Assembly: GCA_023443125.1 (NCBI GenBank)
Contig: JAEZVO010000021.1
Coordinates: 1 to 64,000 of the forward strand
From: Actinomycetes bacterium
GTDB taxonomy: Bacteria; Actinomycetota; Actinomycetes; Propionibacteriales; Propionibacteriaceae
Direction of reading: 5' to 3'
Length of the DNA: 64,000 nucleotides
Shown: one piece after another, positions 43,979 through 52,961 of the stretch
How positions within the stretch are numbered: the first letter of the stretch is position 1
Layout: every line of letters begins with the position of its first letter
Notes under the pieces: model-generated
Told to the model about the DNA's origin: nothing
The model's input: only the letters and a program-made list of their open reading frames with translations
Database searches by the model: none
Made by a program: the position numbers and the translations under genes

Positions 43979-45565
43979 TTAGAAGGCGACCACGAGCTGG
44001 ACGAACACGATCTTCGCGATGATCCCCAGCGCGAACAGGGCGGTGTAACCGGCATCGGTGCGGTCGTCGTCGATGAGGGAATTGGCGTGGTTCAAGATGG
44101 CTGGCTGTCCGACGAGCCCCGCCATCGCACCGGCGACGCGCGCCGTCGAGTGCCCCAGAAGGTAGCCGAGCACCCAGAAGATTCCGAGCAGGATCACCAA
44201 GGCGACGGCGGCGGTGAGGCCCACCTTGAGGCCGGTGAGGGAGAACGCGGTGGACGCGAAGGCCTGCCCGCTGGAGAGGCCGACGCACGCGAGGAAGAGC
44301 ACCAGACCGAGCTGGCGAATGGTGAGGTTGGCGGCGTTCGGGATGGTCCACACGAGCGGGCCGGAGCGGTCGAGGTAGCCCAAAATAAGGCCGACGACGA
44401 GCGGCCCTGCGGCGCTGCCGAGCGCGATGGCGCCCGCGCCGAAGGGGATCGAGATCAGCCCAAGCGCGATGCCCAGCGCCATGCCGAGGCCCATCGAGAA
44501 GAAGTCGACTTCGGTAACTTTCCGCTCGCTGTCTCCGAACACGCCGGCCAATTCGTCGAGGCGCCCGGAGGGGGCGACGGCTAGCACGCGGTCACCCAGC
44601 TGGAGGCGCATCTCGGCGTGGGCGAGCAGTTCGGTGTCGCCGCGACGAACGCGGGTGATGATGCCGTCGAATCGAGCGGGAATGCGCAGTTCGTTCACGG
44701 TGCGGCCCGCGGTGCGCGGGTTCGAGACGACGAAGTGGCGGAAGTCGACGGCGCGGCGGTCGTGCAGAAGGTGCTCCTCCACTTCGTGGCCGACCTGTTC
44801 CGCAGCGCGGTGCACACCGTCGGAGGTGCCGACGAGCACCACGCGGTCGCCGCGGTGGAGGAGCTGGTCGGGGCGGGCGACGGTCATCTCCCCGTCGCGC
44901 ATCATGTAGGAGATGCGCACCTCGCCGCCCACTTTGCCGGGCACCTCCGCGATACCGGGCACGTCGTGGACGTAAATGTCGTCGTGCAGTTCGACGGTGA
45001 TGGCTTCGAGGCGGGCGCGCGCAGCGCGGTCCGGGTCGTTGCGGGCAGGGAGCCGCACGCGAGTCACGAACGTGACCATGATCATGGTGATGATCACACC
45101 CACGGGATAGGTGATGGCGTAGCCCACGGCGGGCGCAGGCGAGCCGCCCGATGCGCTCTGCGCCGCGGCGAGCGCGGGGGTGGTGGTGAGCGAGCCTGCG
45201 AACAGTCCGCCGCCCATGGCTGGGTCAATGCCGAGCAGCGCATCGGCACCGACGATCAGCGCCGCGTACCCTCCCAAGAGCACCACCGCACCCAGCATGA
45301 GGGGGGCTTGTTTCGCGAAGTCACGGAAGAACGATTCACCCGCCGCCAAACCGATGGTGTAAACGAACAGCCCCAGCCCGATGGCCTGCACCAAGCCAAG
45401 CCCCTCCCCCAGTGCGGGGTCGAGCGCGCCCAGAGCCAGGCCGACGAACAACGCGCCGGCCGGACCAAATCTCAGGGGGCCGAAGGGGATCGCGCCGAGC
45501 AACGTCCCCAGCGCCACTGCCAGGAACAGCGTCAGCAGTGGTGCCCCAGCAAGGATCTCAACCAC
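43979..45565 (-). CDS. AspT/YidE-type antiporter with two TrkA-C domains
   Basis: This 528-aa protein has an N-terminal membrane domain (five or six helices, containing GGGLFAGSLTTTPALAAAQ), a central cytoplasmic part with two TrkA-C-like domains (VHDVPGIAEVPGKVGGEVRIS and RTVNELRIPARFDGIITRVRR regions), and a second membrane domain ending GLVGQPAILNHANSLIDDDR. This is the layout of the aspartate:alanine exchanger family, which also holds transporters of other dicarboxylates. Substrate not predictable. It is convergent with the ABC exporter and starts at GTG 45565. Confidence 0.85.
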   Translation of the reverse strand: MVEILAGAPLLTLFLAVALGTLLGAIPFGPLRFGPAGALFVGLALGALDPALGEGLGLVQAIGLGLFVYTIGLAAGESFFRDFAKQAPLMLGAVVLLGGYAALIVGADALLGIDPAMGGGLFAGSLTTTPALAAAQSASGGSPAPAVGYAITYPVGVIITMIMVTFVTRVRLPARNDPDRAARARLEAITVELHDDIYVHDVPGIAEVPGKVGGEVRISYMMRDGEMTVARPDQLLHRGDRVVLVGTSDGVHRAAEQVGHEVEEHLLHDRRAVDFRHFVVSNPRTAGRTVNELRIPARFDGIITRVRRGDTELLAHAEMRLQLGDRVLAVAPSGRLDELAGVFGDSERKVTEVDFFSMGLGMALGIALGLISIPFGAGAIALGSAAGPLVVGLILGYLDRSGPLVWTIPNAANLTIRQLGLVLFLACVGLSSGQAFASTAFSLTGLKVGLTAAVALVILLGIFWVLGYLLGHSTARVAGAMAGLVGQPAILNHANSLIDDDRTDAGYTALFALGIIAKIVFVQLVVAF

Positions 45566-45670
45566 ATTATCATCCTACGATGGCGTGTTCTTTGCGCGCC
45601 TTTGGCCTCGAGTATCCCCTTGGCAGGTGGTGGCACCGGGACGTCGGGTTCTAGTACCAGAAGGCAGGAG

Positions 45671-47140
45671 GTGACGAACCTGCTCGAGTCAGAGACAATT
45701 GCCGTGATGAGGGATAACGAGCAGCATCGACGAGCGCGCGGGGTATCGATCCAGCGCCGCATCGGCTTCGCGATGGTTGCACTCGTCGTCCTTGCGATTG
45801 CACTCACAGGCGTGATCGTGCTCATCCTGGAAGATCGCAGCAACAAGGCGCGTATCGACTCCTACCTCATGCGAACCCGCGACGAGTTCGCCGTGCTGGC
45901 CAAGGAGGGCATCGATCCTGACGACGGCAAGCCGTTTCGTGGACCGTCGGAACTCCTCGAGACCTTCTTATCGAGAACGGTGATCGGAGAACACGAAGGC
46001 GAAATCGGCATCGTCGAGGGCGAGGTGCGCTGGGTGAGCTCGGACGACGTCACCTTCCGTCCCGAAGAAGATGCAGAGCTCATCGAGCACATCTTGCCGC
46101 TGAGCAAGGCAAACTCCATGCAGCTCGGCACAATCAAGACTTCCACCCGCACGTACCGGTATCACCTCACGCCCGTGCAATTCCCCACCGAGCAGGGCGC
46201 ACTCCTGCACGTCTACAACCTCAGCGCGGCCAATGCCGTCCTCCGAGAATTGCTGTGGATCTTCGTGTGGGTCGGCGTGGGAACATCCGCCGCCGTGGCT
46301 GGCGTCGCGTGGCTCTTGAGCCGCCGGCTCCTGCGCCCCATCCATGCACTCCAGGTTGCCACGGAATCCATATCGGAAACGGACCTCACCAGTCGCGTCC
46401 CCATCACCGGCAACGACGATCTGACAAGGCTCTCAAAGGCTGTCAACCGCATGCTGGACAGAGTTGAGCAGTCGGTCGTAACGCAGCGGCAACTCCTCGA
46501 CGATGTGGGCCACGAACTGCGCACGCCCATCACCATCGTGCGCGGGCATCTCGAGCTGATGGACATCGAAGATCCGGCCGATGTTGCTCAGACAACTGAG
46601 ATCGCCATCGATGAACTCGACCGCATGGGCACGCTCGTCGGCGACTTGCTCATCCTCGCGAAAGCGCATCAGAGCGATTTCGTGGAGCCCACGTGGTATT
46701 CGCTCGCGACGTTGACCGATCAGGTGTTTGAGAAGGCGAAAGCCCTAGGCAACCGCAGTTGGAGGTTGCGCAGCATCGCCAGCATCGACGCCTGGATCGA
46801 CCCCCATCGCATCACCCAGGCATGGCTGCAACTCGCCGCGAATGCCGTGAAATACTCCGACGAGGGCTCAGCCATCACGCTCAGTTCGAGCATCGAGCAA
46901 GGCAATGCCTATCTCGTCTGTGAGGATAGGGGCGTGGGTATTCCTGAGGATGAGCTCGACACCATCCGAACACGGTTCGGCCGAGGTTCAAACCAAGACC
47001 ATGTCGTTGGGTCTGGGCTTGGGCTCTCCATCGTGGAGACCATCGTCGACGCACACCACGGGCGCTTGGACATCGAATCTGAGCCAGGAGTCGGCTCCAA
47101 GTTTGCGATCGTGCTGCCGCTCACACCGCAAGGAGGATAA
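45671..47140 (+). CDS. Sensor histidine kinase
   Basis: This protein of about 489 aa has two membrane helices (near residues 35-57 and 200-220) around an extracellular sensor, a HAMP domain, the H-box DDVGHELRTPITIVRGHL, N-box QLAANAVKYSDEGS, and G-boxes EDRGVGIPEDE and GSGLGLSIVE. It autophosphorylates on the H-box His and passes the phosphate to the next gene product. The start is uncertain: GTG 45671 has AGAAGG upstream, GTG 45704 and ATG 45707 are shorter options. A long artefactual frame extends back over the antiporter. Three bases separate it from the response regulator. Confidence 0.92.
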   Translation: MTNLLESETIAVMRDNEQHRRARGVSIQRRIGFAMVALVVLAIALTGVIVLILEDRSNKARIDSYLMRTRDEFAVLAKEGIDPDDGKPFRGPSELLETFLSRTVIGEHEGEIGIVEGEVRWVSSDDVTFRPEEDAELIEHILPLSKANSMQLGTIKTSTRTYRYHLTPVQFPTEQGALLHVYNLSAANAVLRELLWIFVWVGVGTSAAVAGVAWLLSRRLLRPIHALQVATESISETDLTSRVPITGNDDLTRLSKAVNRMLDRVEQSVVTQRQLLDDVGHELRTPITIVRGHLELMDIEDPADVAQTTEIAIDELDRMGTLVGDLLILAKAHQSDFVEPTWYSLATLTDQVFEKAKALGNRSWRLRSIASIDAWIDPHRITQAWLQLAANAVKYSDEGSAITLSSSIEQGNAYLVCEDRGVGIPEDELDTIRTRFGRGSNQDHVVGSGLGLSIVETIVDAHHGRLDIESEPGVGSKFAIVLPLTPQGG

Positions 47141-47142
47141 CG

Positions 47143-47805
47143 ATGAGCACCATCTTGCTGATTGAAGACGAAGAACGCATTAGCGCATTCGTCGCCAAGG
47201 GATTGCAGGCTGCCGGTTTCACCACGCATGCCACGAAGTCAGGAACCGAGGGGGCACAGCTGGCGGTGCATGGCGAGTTCGACATGATCGTGCTCGACGT
47301 GGGCTTGCCAGACATCGACGGCTTCGAGGTGCTGGCACGCATGCGTGGGCAGGGAGTGACAACGCCCGTCATCATGCTCACGGCACGCACCTCCGTGACG
47401 GATCGCGTCGCCGGACTAGAAAGCGGAGCCGACGACTACATGGCCAAGCCCTTCTCCTTCGAGGAATTGCTCGCCCGAATTCGGCTTCGGCTTCGTTCAA
47501 CGACGAAGAGCGAGGAGAGCCCGACACAGCTCTCACACGGCGATCTCACACTTGACTTGCAAACCCGGAGGGCGCGCGTCGCGGGAAGAGATGTCGATCT
47601 GTCAGCGCGCGAATTCACGCTTGCTGAAACATTCATCCGCCATGCCGGTCAGGTGTTGAGTCGTGAACAGCTGCTCAGCAATGTGTGGGGGTTTGATTTC
47701 GACCCTGGGTCGAACGTCGTGGACGTCTACGTCCGGTATCTGCGCACCAAGCTTGGAAAAGAGCGTTTCGAGACGGTGCGGGGAATGGGATACCGGTTGG
47801 TCTAA
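47143..47805 (+). CDS. OmpR-family response regulator
   Basis: This 220-aa protein has a receiver domain (acidic EDEE, phosphorylated Asp in MIVLDVGLPDIDGF, Thr in MLTARTS, Lys in MAKPFSF) and a winged-helix DNA-binding domain (VDLSAREFTL, then VWGFDFDPGSNVVDVYVRYLRTKLG in part). AGGAGG precedes the ATG. It pairs with the histidine kinase just upstream. Targets are unknown; the convergent poly-Asp gene is a possible one by location. Confidence 0.95.
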   Translation: MSTILLIEDEERISAFVAKGLQAAGFTTHATKSGTEGAQLAVHGEFDMIVLDVGLPDIDGFEVLARMRGQGVTTPVIMLTARTSVTDRVAGLESGADDYMAKPFSFEELLARIRLRLRSTTKSEESPTQLSHGDLTLDLQTRRARVAGRDVDLSAREFTLAETFIRHAGQVLSREQLLSNVWGFDFDPGSNVVDVYVRYLRTKLGKERFETVRGMGYRLV

Positions 47806-47870
47806 CTGGAATCCCAGCCAGACCAACCGGCGATGCACTATCCGATGCGGGGCGTTAACTATCCCGCGAC

Positions 47871-48440
47871 TCAGTCGTCATCGTCGTCGTCATCATCATC
47901 GTCGTCATCGTCATCATCGTCGTCGCCGTCGTCATCATCCCAGTCATCGTCGTCATCGTCGTCGTAGCGGTCGTCGCGATCATCGTCGCGCTCGTAACGA
48001 TCGTCGTCATCATCGTCGTACCGAGCAGCAGGCTTGGGGGCTGGTTTTGCTGCCTTCTTGGCCTTCTTGGGTGTGCGGGAGAGCTTGCGATCGTCATCGT
48101 CTGACGAAGCCGTGCGCTTCTTGGCGGTGGTCTTCTTCACATCGCTCTTCTTGTTATCTGCGCTCGGCTTGTCGTCGCGGTCATCGTCATGGTCGTCGTC
48201 GCGCTCAACCTGCGGCAGCACGGAGGGCGATGGGCTCACAGACGGTGACGAGGTTACGGACGGCGCCGGAGAAGGTGCCTGTGAGGCACGCCCCTCGCTG
48301 CCGCGGTCATCACTGACGACGATACCCGGCTCCCGTTGAGGTTCCCCTTCGCCGGCGAGGCTATTGACTACGCCCCCGAGGGCCACAGCGACGCCAAGCG
48401 TGCCAGTAGCTAGGAGAGTCACAACTTTCTTGCTGACCAT
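47871..48440 (-). CDS. Exported protein with a poly-aspartate tail
   Basis: This 189-aa protein has an N-terminal signal or anchor (KKVVTLLATGTLGVAVALGGVV), a Ser/Pro-rich linker (about 45-75), a Lys/Ala-rich basic centre (KKAKKAAKPAPKPAA) and a C-terminal third made almost only of Asp with a few Arg, Tyr and Trp, ending in a long Asp run. AGGAGG lies 4 bases before ATG 48440, and the longer frame to 48470 is not needed. The mixed charges and the tail suggest cation binding or a polyelectrolyte wall protein. The encoding GAC/GAT tract is repetitive and could vary in length. No family recognised. Confidence 0.7.
   Translation of the reverse strand: MVSKKVVTLLATGTLGVAVALGGVVNSLAGEGEPQREPGIVVSDDRGSEGRASQAPSPAPSVTSSPSVSPSPSVLPQVERDDDHDDDRDDKPSADNKKSDVKKTTAKKRTASSDDDDRKLSRTPKKAKKAAKPAPKPAARYDDDDDDRYERDDDRDDRYDDDDDDDWDDDDGDDDDDDDDDDDDDDDDD
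47875..47968 (-). repeat. Imperfect GAC/GAT trinucleotide tract
   Basis: On the plus strand the region is a run of TCG and TCA units (ATC/GTC shifted) coding for the Asp tail of the preceding gene. Trinucleotide tracts of this kind can gain or lose units without a frameshift. Confidence 0.7.
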
Positions 48441-48594
48441 GATTCCTCCTGTCGTTGATCTTGTCTCCATCAGACCAAGCGGATATGAGGCTTCGAGGAG
48501 TACTAGATGAGAGATCTCTCATATTTCACCGAGAAGCCGTCACTACACCGGTGCCGCCATCGTCATGGGAGAGAAGGGGTACCTCGCCCGAGCT

Positions 48595-48669
48595 AACCCG
48601 ATATCCACATTCGTTTGCTCAGATCGGTGATTTCGGGCGTTTTCGGCAAACGAATGTGGATATCGGGTT
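48595..48669. repeat. Perfect 24-bp inverted repeat in a divergent promoter region
   Basis: Bases 48595-48618 and 48646-48669 are exact inverted copies of 24 bp around 27 bases. Each arm contains ATATCCACA, one base from the DnaA-box consensus. A single arm-like copy is at 6602-6627. It lies between the divergent poly-Asp gene and the hypothetical gene at 48695. It could form a cruciform or a long RNA hairpin in the 5' leader of the latter. Confidence 0.9.
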
Positions 48670-48694
48670 GGTCATGGCCCGGTAGGGTGGCCGC

Positions 48695-49108
48695 ATGGCA
48701 AGTGGCGATCGCGCGGAAGCGGCACGAATCCGGCTCCAGTTGGCGGAACAGCAGGCCCGCTCGGAGGCGCTGGAGGCGCAAGTGCTCATTGATGAGTTTG
48801 TGCGGCAGGCGAACGAGCAAGGTCTCGCGCCCGTGCCGTTGAAGGCCACCACCTACAGCGGGCACAAAGTGAAGACTGACAAGCGCGGATGGTACCTGCG
48901 CCAGAACCACTCTGTGGCCATCGACGAGGACGGTGGTTTCCATCATCTGGTGGTGGGCGGCGGGCTCAAGGAACGCCTGCGCGGGGTGAAGCTTCCCGGC
49001 ACGCAACCCACCCTCGTGGTCGGACGTGGGGGCCGCGATGGCGAGACCGGATATCTCCGTGAATTCCTCCAGTGGGTGCTCGAGGGCAGAGTCAACCAGG
49101 CTGACTAG
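48695..49108 (+). CDS. Hypothetical cytoplasmic protein
   Basis: This 137-aa protein was not recognised. It has an N-terminal helix rich in Ala, Glu, Arg and Gln (about 5-45, probably a coiled coil), followed by a small beta-rich domain with TYSGHKVKTDKRGWYLRQNHSVAIDEDGG (cited as a block) and LVVGRGGRDGETGYL. No signal or membrane helix. AGGGTGG precedes the ATG. The 24-bp inverted repeat ends 25 bases before the start. Confidence 0.7.
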   Translation: MASGDRAEAARIRLQLAEQQARSEALEAQVLIDEFVRQANEQGLAPVPLKATTYSGHKVKTDKRGWYLRQNHSVAIDEDGGFHHLVVGGGLKERLRGVKLPGTQPTLVVGRGGRDGETGYLREFLQWVLEGRVNQAD

Positions 49109-49149
49109 GCCCATCGCCCAAACGCACGCGTTTCCCACATTTCCCCACC

Positions 49150-49174
49150 GTTATCCACACAACCTGTGGATAAC
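49150..49174. promoter_or_regulatory. DnaA-box pair in inverted orientation
   Basis: GTTATCCACA (49150-49159) and TGTGGATAAC (49165-49174) are perfect inverted DnaA-box consensus sequences 5 bases apart. A near box TTTTCCACA is at 49204-49212. They lie in the gap before the Tad operon, about 14 kb from dnaA. They could bind DnaA or act as a terminator stem. Confidence 0.6.
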
Positions 49175-49277
49175 TAGGCCTAAATCCGTGGAATCTTGGA
49201 AAGTTTTCCACAGTTGTCGTAAAAAACGCTGAAGTGACCCCGTCGACCACATAGTTTTCGTCACGGAGGTGCCAGCT

Positions 49278-49916
49278 ATGGGTGCAACTGAAGCTGACGC
49301 GGGGGCAATGAAGCTCCCCCGCCCCGACACAGTACAAATACGAGCACGGCGGAGCCCGAAACTGATCGCCGGTGGAGTGCTCGCCGTGGTGCTCGGCGCG
49401 CTCGGATTCGCATACATCTATGAGTCTTCGACGAACTACGCCTCGGTGGTCGCCGTCGCCCAACCCATCGCGCGCGGTTCCGTCGTTACAGAAGAACAGT
49501 TGCGCGTCGTGCAGGTGCCGGAGGGATTCTCGACGCAAACCCTCGCTGCGGATGCCCTGGACGATCTCGTCGGACACACCGCGCTCACCGATCTCCCGAC
49601 TGGGTCATTCCCGCTGGCCTCCCACGTCGGCGATAACCCGCTGCCAGGCGGCGAGGCGCTCGTCGGGCTACGTCTCACTCACGGGCAGCTCCCCACCGCT
49701 GCGTTGCCGGCGGGTACGGCAGTGGAACTCGTCGGCGTCGGTGATGACGCAGATGCCTCGAAGGTGGTCCCGGCCGTCGTCGCCACCGCTCCGCTGCTGC
49801 TCGACGACGGCGCCTCGTTCGTGGTCGACGTGCGCGTGGCCCACGGGGAAGCCGGCGCTGTGGCCCGCTTGGCCGCACGCAATGAGTTGGCGCTGTTCGC
49901 CGTCGGGGAGCGATAA
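49278..49916 (+). CDS. SAF-domain pilus assembly protein, CpaB-like
   Basis: This 212-aa protein has one N-terminal membrane helix (LIAGGVLAVVLGALGFAYIY), then a SAF domain with VVAVAQPIARGSVVTEEQLRVV and LPTGSFPLASHV. CpaB/RcpC-like proteins help assemble Flp pili at the envelope. GGAGGT lies 7 bases before ATG 49278. It is the first gene of the Tad-like operon, with 3 bases to the next gene. Confidence 0.75.
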   Translation: MGATEADAGAMKLPRPDTVQIRARRSPKLIAGGVLAVVLGALGFAYIYESSTNYASVVAVAQPIARGSVVTEEQLRVVQVPEGFSTQTLAADALDDLVGHTALTDLPTGSFPLASHVGDNPLPGGEALVGLRLTHGQLPTAALPAGTAVELVGVGDDADASKVVPAVVATAPLLLDDGASFVVDVRVAHGEAGAVARLAARNELALFAVGER

Positions 49917-49919
49917 ATC

Positions 49920-50714
49920 ATGGCAGTGATCGTGTTCACGTCGGGGCCGGGCTCCCCCGGAGTCACGACGACGTCCCTCGCCCTCGCGCTGGCTTGGCCC
50001 CGCGGCGTACTCCTGGCCGACTGCGACCGTGACCCCTCACAAGCCGTGCTCGCCGGCTATCTCCGCGGCCTCGACACCGGCGGCAGAGGGTTGGCGTCAG
50101 TGGCCCAGGCACACCGCGAAAACCGGCGCGTTCACGATGAGCTGTGGATGCACACTTGCCCGCTGACTTCGGAGGATGCACCGAAAAGGAGGTTTCTCCC
50201 CGGGTTCAGCCAGCCGGCGGCAGTGCGGCTGTTCGATGGAGTTTGGGCCGGGCTCGGCGAGGCATTCGAGGAGCTCGACGCGCTGGGCGTCGACGTGCTC
50301 ATAGACGCGGGCCGAATCGGCATAGGTGGGGTGCCCATGGGGTTGCTGGCGGCGGCGGACCTCGTCGTCGCTATCGCGCGGAGCCACCTGCGGTCGCTCG
50401 CGGCGCTGCGACTCCACCTCCCCACACTGCGCGACCAGCTCACCTCGCTGCCGGTCGACGTGCCGCTGGGGCTGGGCATCGTCGGGGTGAATCAGCCGTA
50501 CTCTACGAAGGAGATCGCCCAGCAGTTCGCAGTTCCGGCGTGGTTCGAGCTGCCGCACGATGCGCAGGCGGCGGGCGTGCTGCTCGATGCGCAGCCCGAG
50601 CCGAGGCGGTTCATGGAGCAGAGCTTCATGGGCAAGGCGCGGTCGGTGGCGAAACAGCTGGGCGAGCGGGTGCATGGCATCAAGGCGAGTAGGGAGGCGT
50701 TGATGCATGTCTGA
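49920..50714 (+). CDS. MinD/ParA-like ATPase of the Tad locus (CpaE/TadZ-like)
   Basis: This 264-aa protein has a deviant Walker A, SGPGSPGVTTTSLALALA, where the usual Lys is replaced by Val. That form is seen in actinobacterial Tad loci. DCDRDPSQ and LIDAGRIGIGG fit the remaining ParA motifs. It probably positions the pilus machine at the membrane and may bind but not hydrolyse nucleotide well. Its end overlaps the next gene by 8 bases. Confidence 0.75.
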   Translation: MAVIVFTSGPGSPGVTTTSLALALAWPRGVLLADCDRDPSQAVLAGYLRGLDTGGRGLASVAQAHRENRRVHDELWMHTCPLTSEDAPKRRFLPGFSQPAAVRLFDGVWAGLGEAFEELDALGVDVLIDAGRIGIGGVPMGLLAAADLVVAIARSHLRSLAALRLHLPTLRDQLTSLPVDVPLGLGIVGVNQPYSTKEIAQQFAVPAWFELPHDAQAAGVLLDAQPEPRRFMEQSFMGKARSVAKQLGERVHGIKASREALMHV

Positions 50715-52119
50715 CTTGGCACACAGCCTCGGCCTCCTCGGCCCTGCTCCTGAGATGCTTCGCGACGGCGACGTCACCGTCACGGAACCCCCTCGGCGCG
50801 CCGAGCTGACGGAAGCTGAGCTCGATTGGCCCCTCGTCGTGCAGCTGCGTCGCGAGGCCGCCGAGCAGGTGTCGGCTGCCGATGCCCAGTGGCACGACGA
50901 GCGCGGGAGCACCATGCCCGACGAGGACCGCCGCGTGCGCGCCCGCGCCATCATTCGAGGCGTGGTGCACGCCACGGCGCAGCGATTGAGCGACAACGGC
51001 GAGGCGCTGTGGAGCCTCACGCTCGAAAACCGATATGCGGACGCGGTGGAGTCGGCGATGTTCGGCTACGGGCGCCTGCAGCCGCTGTTCGAGATTCCCG
51101 ACGCCGAGAACATCGAGATTCACGGCCACGACTGCGTCATGGTGCAGTACGGCGACGGGCACCGCGTCGAGCATCCGCCCGTCGCGGATTCCGACGACGA
51201 GCTCGTCGAAGCCATCCGCTTCCTCGGCGAAACGGCCAAACCCCCGAGACCGTTCGACGACGCCCACCCGACGATGACCCTCGCGCTGGGTTCGAAGTTC
51301 CGGCTCCACGCCATTGGGTTTGGGTTGTCGTACCGCCCTTCCGTAGTGATCCGGCAGCACCGCTTGACGGACGTCACGCTCGATGACCTCGCCCAAACGG
51401 GCATGTTCCCCCGCGAGCTTGGAGGGTTGCTGCGCGCGGCGGTGCTCGGGCGGAAATCCATCGTGATCGCTGGCGACCAGGGCGCCGGCAAAACCACCTT
51501 GCTGCGCGCGCTCATCGACGCGATCCCCGCCAGCGAGCGGTTCGGCACCCTCGAAACCGACTACGAGCTGCTCACCCACCTGCACGAGCATCGTCGCAAC
51601 ATGCTCGCGTTGCAGGCCCGCATCGGGCTGGGTGAATCGGCCGCTGGCAAGGCTGTTGGCGCCTACACCGTCGCAGACCTCATCCCGGAAGCGCTGCGCC
51701 AGAACCTGTCGCGCCTCGTGGTCGGTGAGGTGCGCGGTGAAGAGGCCGGCGCGATGTTCGAGGCGATGCAGTCGGGCGCGGGTTCCCTGTCGACGACACA
51801 CTCGCACTCGGCATCATCGACGATCGACCGCCTCGCCTCCCGCGTCGCGCAGGGCGGCGTGTTGGGCGTCGACGAGGCGATGCGCCAGATCGCGCACCAC
51901 ATCGGGTTGATCGTGCACGTGGTACTGCGCGATGACACGTGGCGCGGGGGAATGCGTCGACGTTTCGTGAGCGAGGTGCGGCAGCTGACGGGCTCGATGG
52001 AGGCCGGGCGCCCCACCACGCACCTGTTATATAAGGCCTCAGCCGACGGCTCCCCCGAACTGTTCGACCCCAGCGCGGAATTGCTCACCGAGCTGGCCGA
52101 GTTTTGGGAGCGACGATGA
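50707..52119 (+). CDS. Tad pilus secretion ATPase, CpaF/TadA-like
   Basis: This 470-aa type II/IV secretion ATPase has Walker A IAGDQGAGKTTLLRAL, Asp box region FGTLETDYELL, Walker B RLVVGEVRGEEAGAMFEAM and the His-box STTHSHSA. It powers pilin assembly. The N-terminal part (residues 1-150) is the CpaF-type helical domain. It overlaps the MinD-like gene at its start and the TadB-like gene (ATGA) at its end. Confidence 0.92.
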   Translation: MSDLAHSLGLLGPAPEMLRDGDVTVTEPPRRAELTEAELDWPLVVQLRREAAEQVSAADAQWHDERGSTMPDEDRRVRARAIIRGVVHATAQRLSDNGEALWSLTLENRYADAVESAMFGYGRLQPLFEIPDAENIEIHGHDCVMVQYGDGHRVEHPPVADSDDELVEAIRFLGETAKPPRPFDDAHPTMTLALGSKFRLHAIGFGLSYRPSVVIRQHRLTDVTLDDLAQTGMFPRELGGLLRAAVLGRKSIVIAGDQGAGKTTLLRALIDAIPASERFGTLETDYELLTHLHEHRRNMLALQARIGLGESAAGKAVGAYTVADLIPEALRQNLSRLVVGEVRGEEAGAMFEAMQSGAGSLSTTHSHSASSTIDRLASRVAQGGVLGVDEAMRQIAHHIGLIVHVVLRDDTWRGGMRRRFVSEVRQLTGSMEAGRPTTHLLYKASADGSPELFDPSAELLTELAEFWERR

Positions 52120-52961
52120 CCCTCGCGGCCGCCGCACTGGGCGGCCTCGTCGCCTTGGGCCTTGTCCTCGTCGTGTTGGGGTGGACTTCCCCACCGCCTC
52201 CACCACAATCCACATACCTGTGGAAAACTCTGTGGACACGGTGGGAAAGTATCCCTGTTCGGCGCCGCTGGTGGATGGTCGGGTCGGTCGTCGCAGGGTT
52301 CGCCGTTGCGGCGATCACTCAGTTTCTGCCCGCCATCGTGCTCATACCCGCGCTCGTCATCGCGGTGCCGTGGCTGTTGGGCGAACCGCCCACGCGTGAA
52401 CTCGATCTGCTCGCTGGCTTGGATCGCTGGGTGCGACTGCTGTCCACCTCCATCGGCACCGGCAAATCTATCCGCGACGCCATCTTCGCCACTCGCGCCC
52501 AGGCGCCCGAGGCGATCCGCGACGCCGTCGACCGACTCTGCGCTCGCCTCGACCAACGCACCACCACGAAAGATGCGCTGTTGCGCTTCGCTGACGAACT
52601 CGATTCCGCGGATGCCGACGCGGTAGCCGCTGCGCTCGCCATCGCCTCGACACGCGGCGGGGTAGGCACCAGAGCCACGCTCATGGGCTTGTCAGACACC
52701 ATTCAAGACCGCCTTCGAGCGTTGCGAGAGGTGGCGACAGAGCGCGCCAAGCCGCGCGCGGTGGTACGGCAAGTCACGACGATCACCCTCACCGTGATCG
52801 TCGCAGCGGTCGTGCTGAACGGGCCGTTCTTCGAGCCGTACCTCACGCCGATCGGCGGGGTGATCGCCTGCACGCTCGCCGCCTGCTACGCGGGCTGTCT
52901 GCTCATGTTGCGCCGCATGTCGACGCCCCCACCCGCCCCACGCTTCCTGAGGGGGCAATGA
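52116..52961 (+). CDS. Tad platform membrane protein, TadB-like
   Basis: This 281-aa protein has membrane helices at both ends (ALGGLVALGLVLVVLGW; VVAGFAVAAITQFLPAIVLI; TITLTVIVAAVVLNGPFF; VIACTLAACYAGCLLML) and a central T2SSF cytoplasmic domain around ELDLLAGLDRWVRLLSTSIG. It forms the inner-membrane platform with TadC. ATGA overlaps on both sides show tight coupling. Confidence 0.85.
   Translation: MTLAAAALGGLVALGLVLVVLGWTSPPPPPQSTYLWKTLWTRWESIPVRRRWWMVGSVVAGFAVAAITQFLPAIVLIPALVIAVPWLLGEPPTRELDLLAGLDRWVRLLSTSIGTGKSIRDAIFATRAQAPEAIRDAVDRLCARLDQRTTTKDALLRFADELDSADADAVAAALAIASTRGGVGTRATLMGLSDTIQDRLRALREVATERAKPRAVVRQVTTITLTVIVAAVVLNGPFFEPYLTPIGGVIACTLAACYAGCLLMLRRMSTPPPAPRFLRGQ

Noticed and set aside
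42531..44584. Long His/Arg-rich frames antisense to the ABC exporter and the antiporter
   Set aside because: Composition typical of shadow frames in high-GC DNA; the opposite strand encodes clear ABC and AspT motifs.
49920..50714. Reading the MinD-like gene as a chromosome-partition ParA
   Set aside because: It is locked by overlaps into the Tad operon and lacks the Walker A Lys; no parB gene or parS site is beside it.
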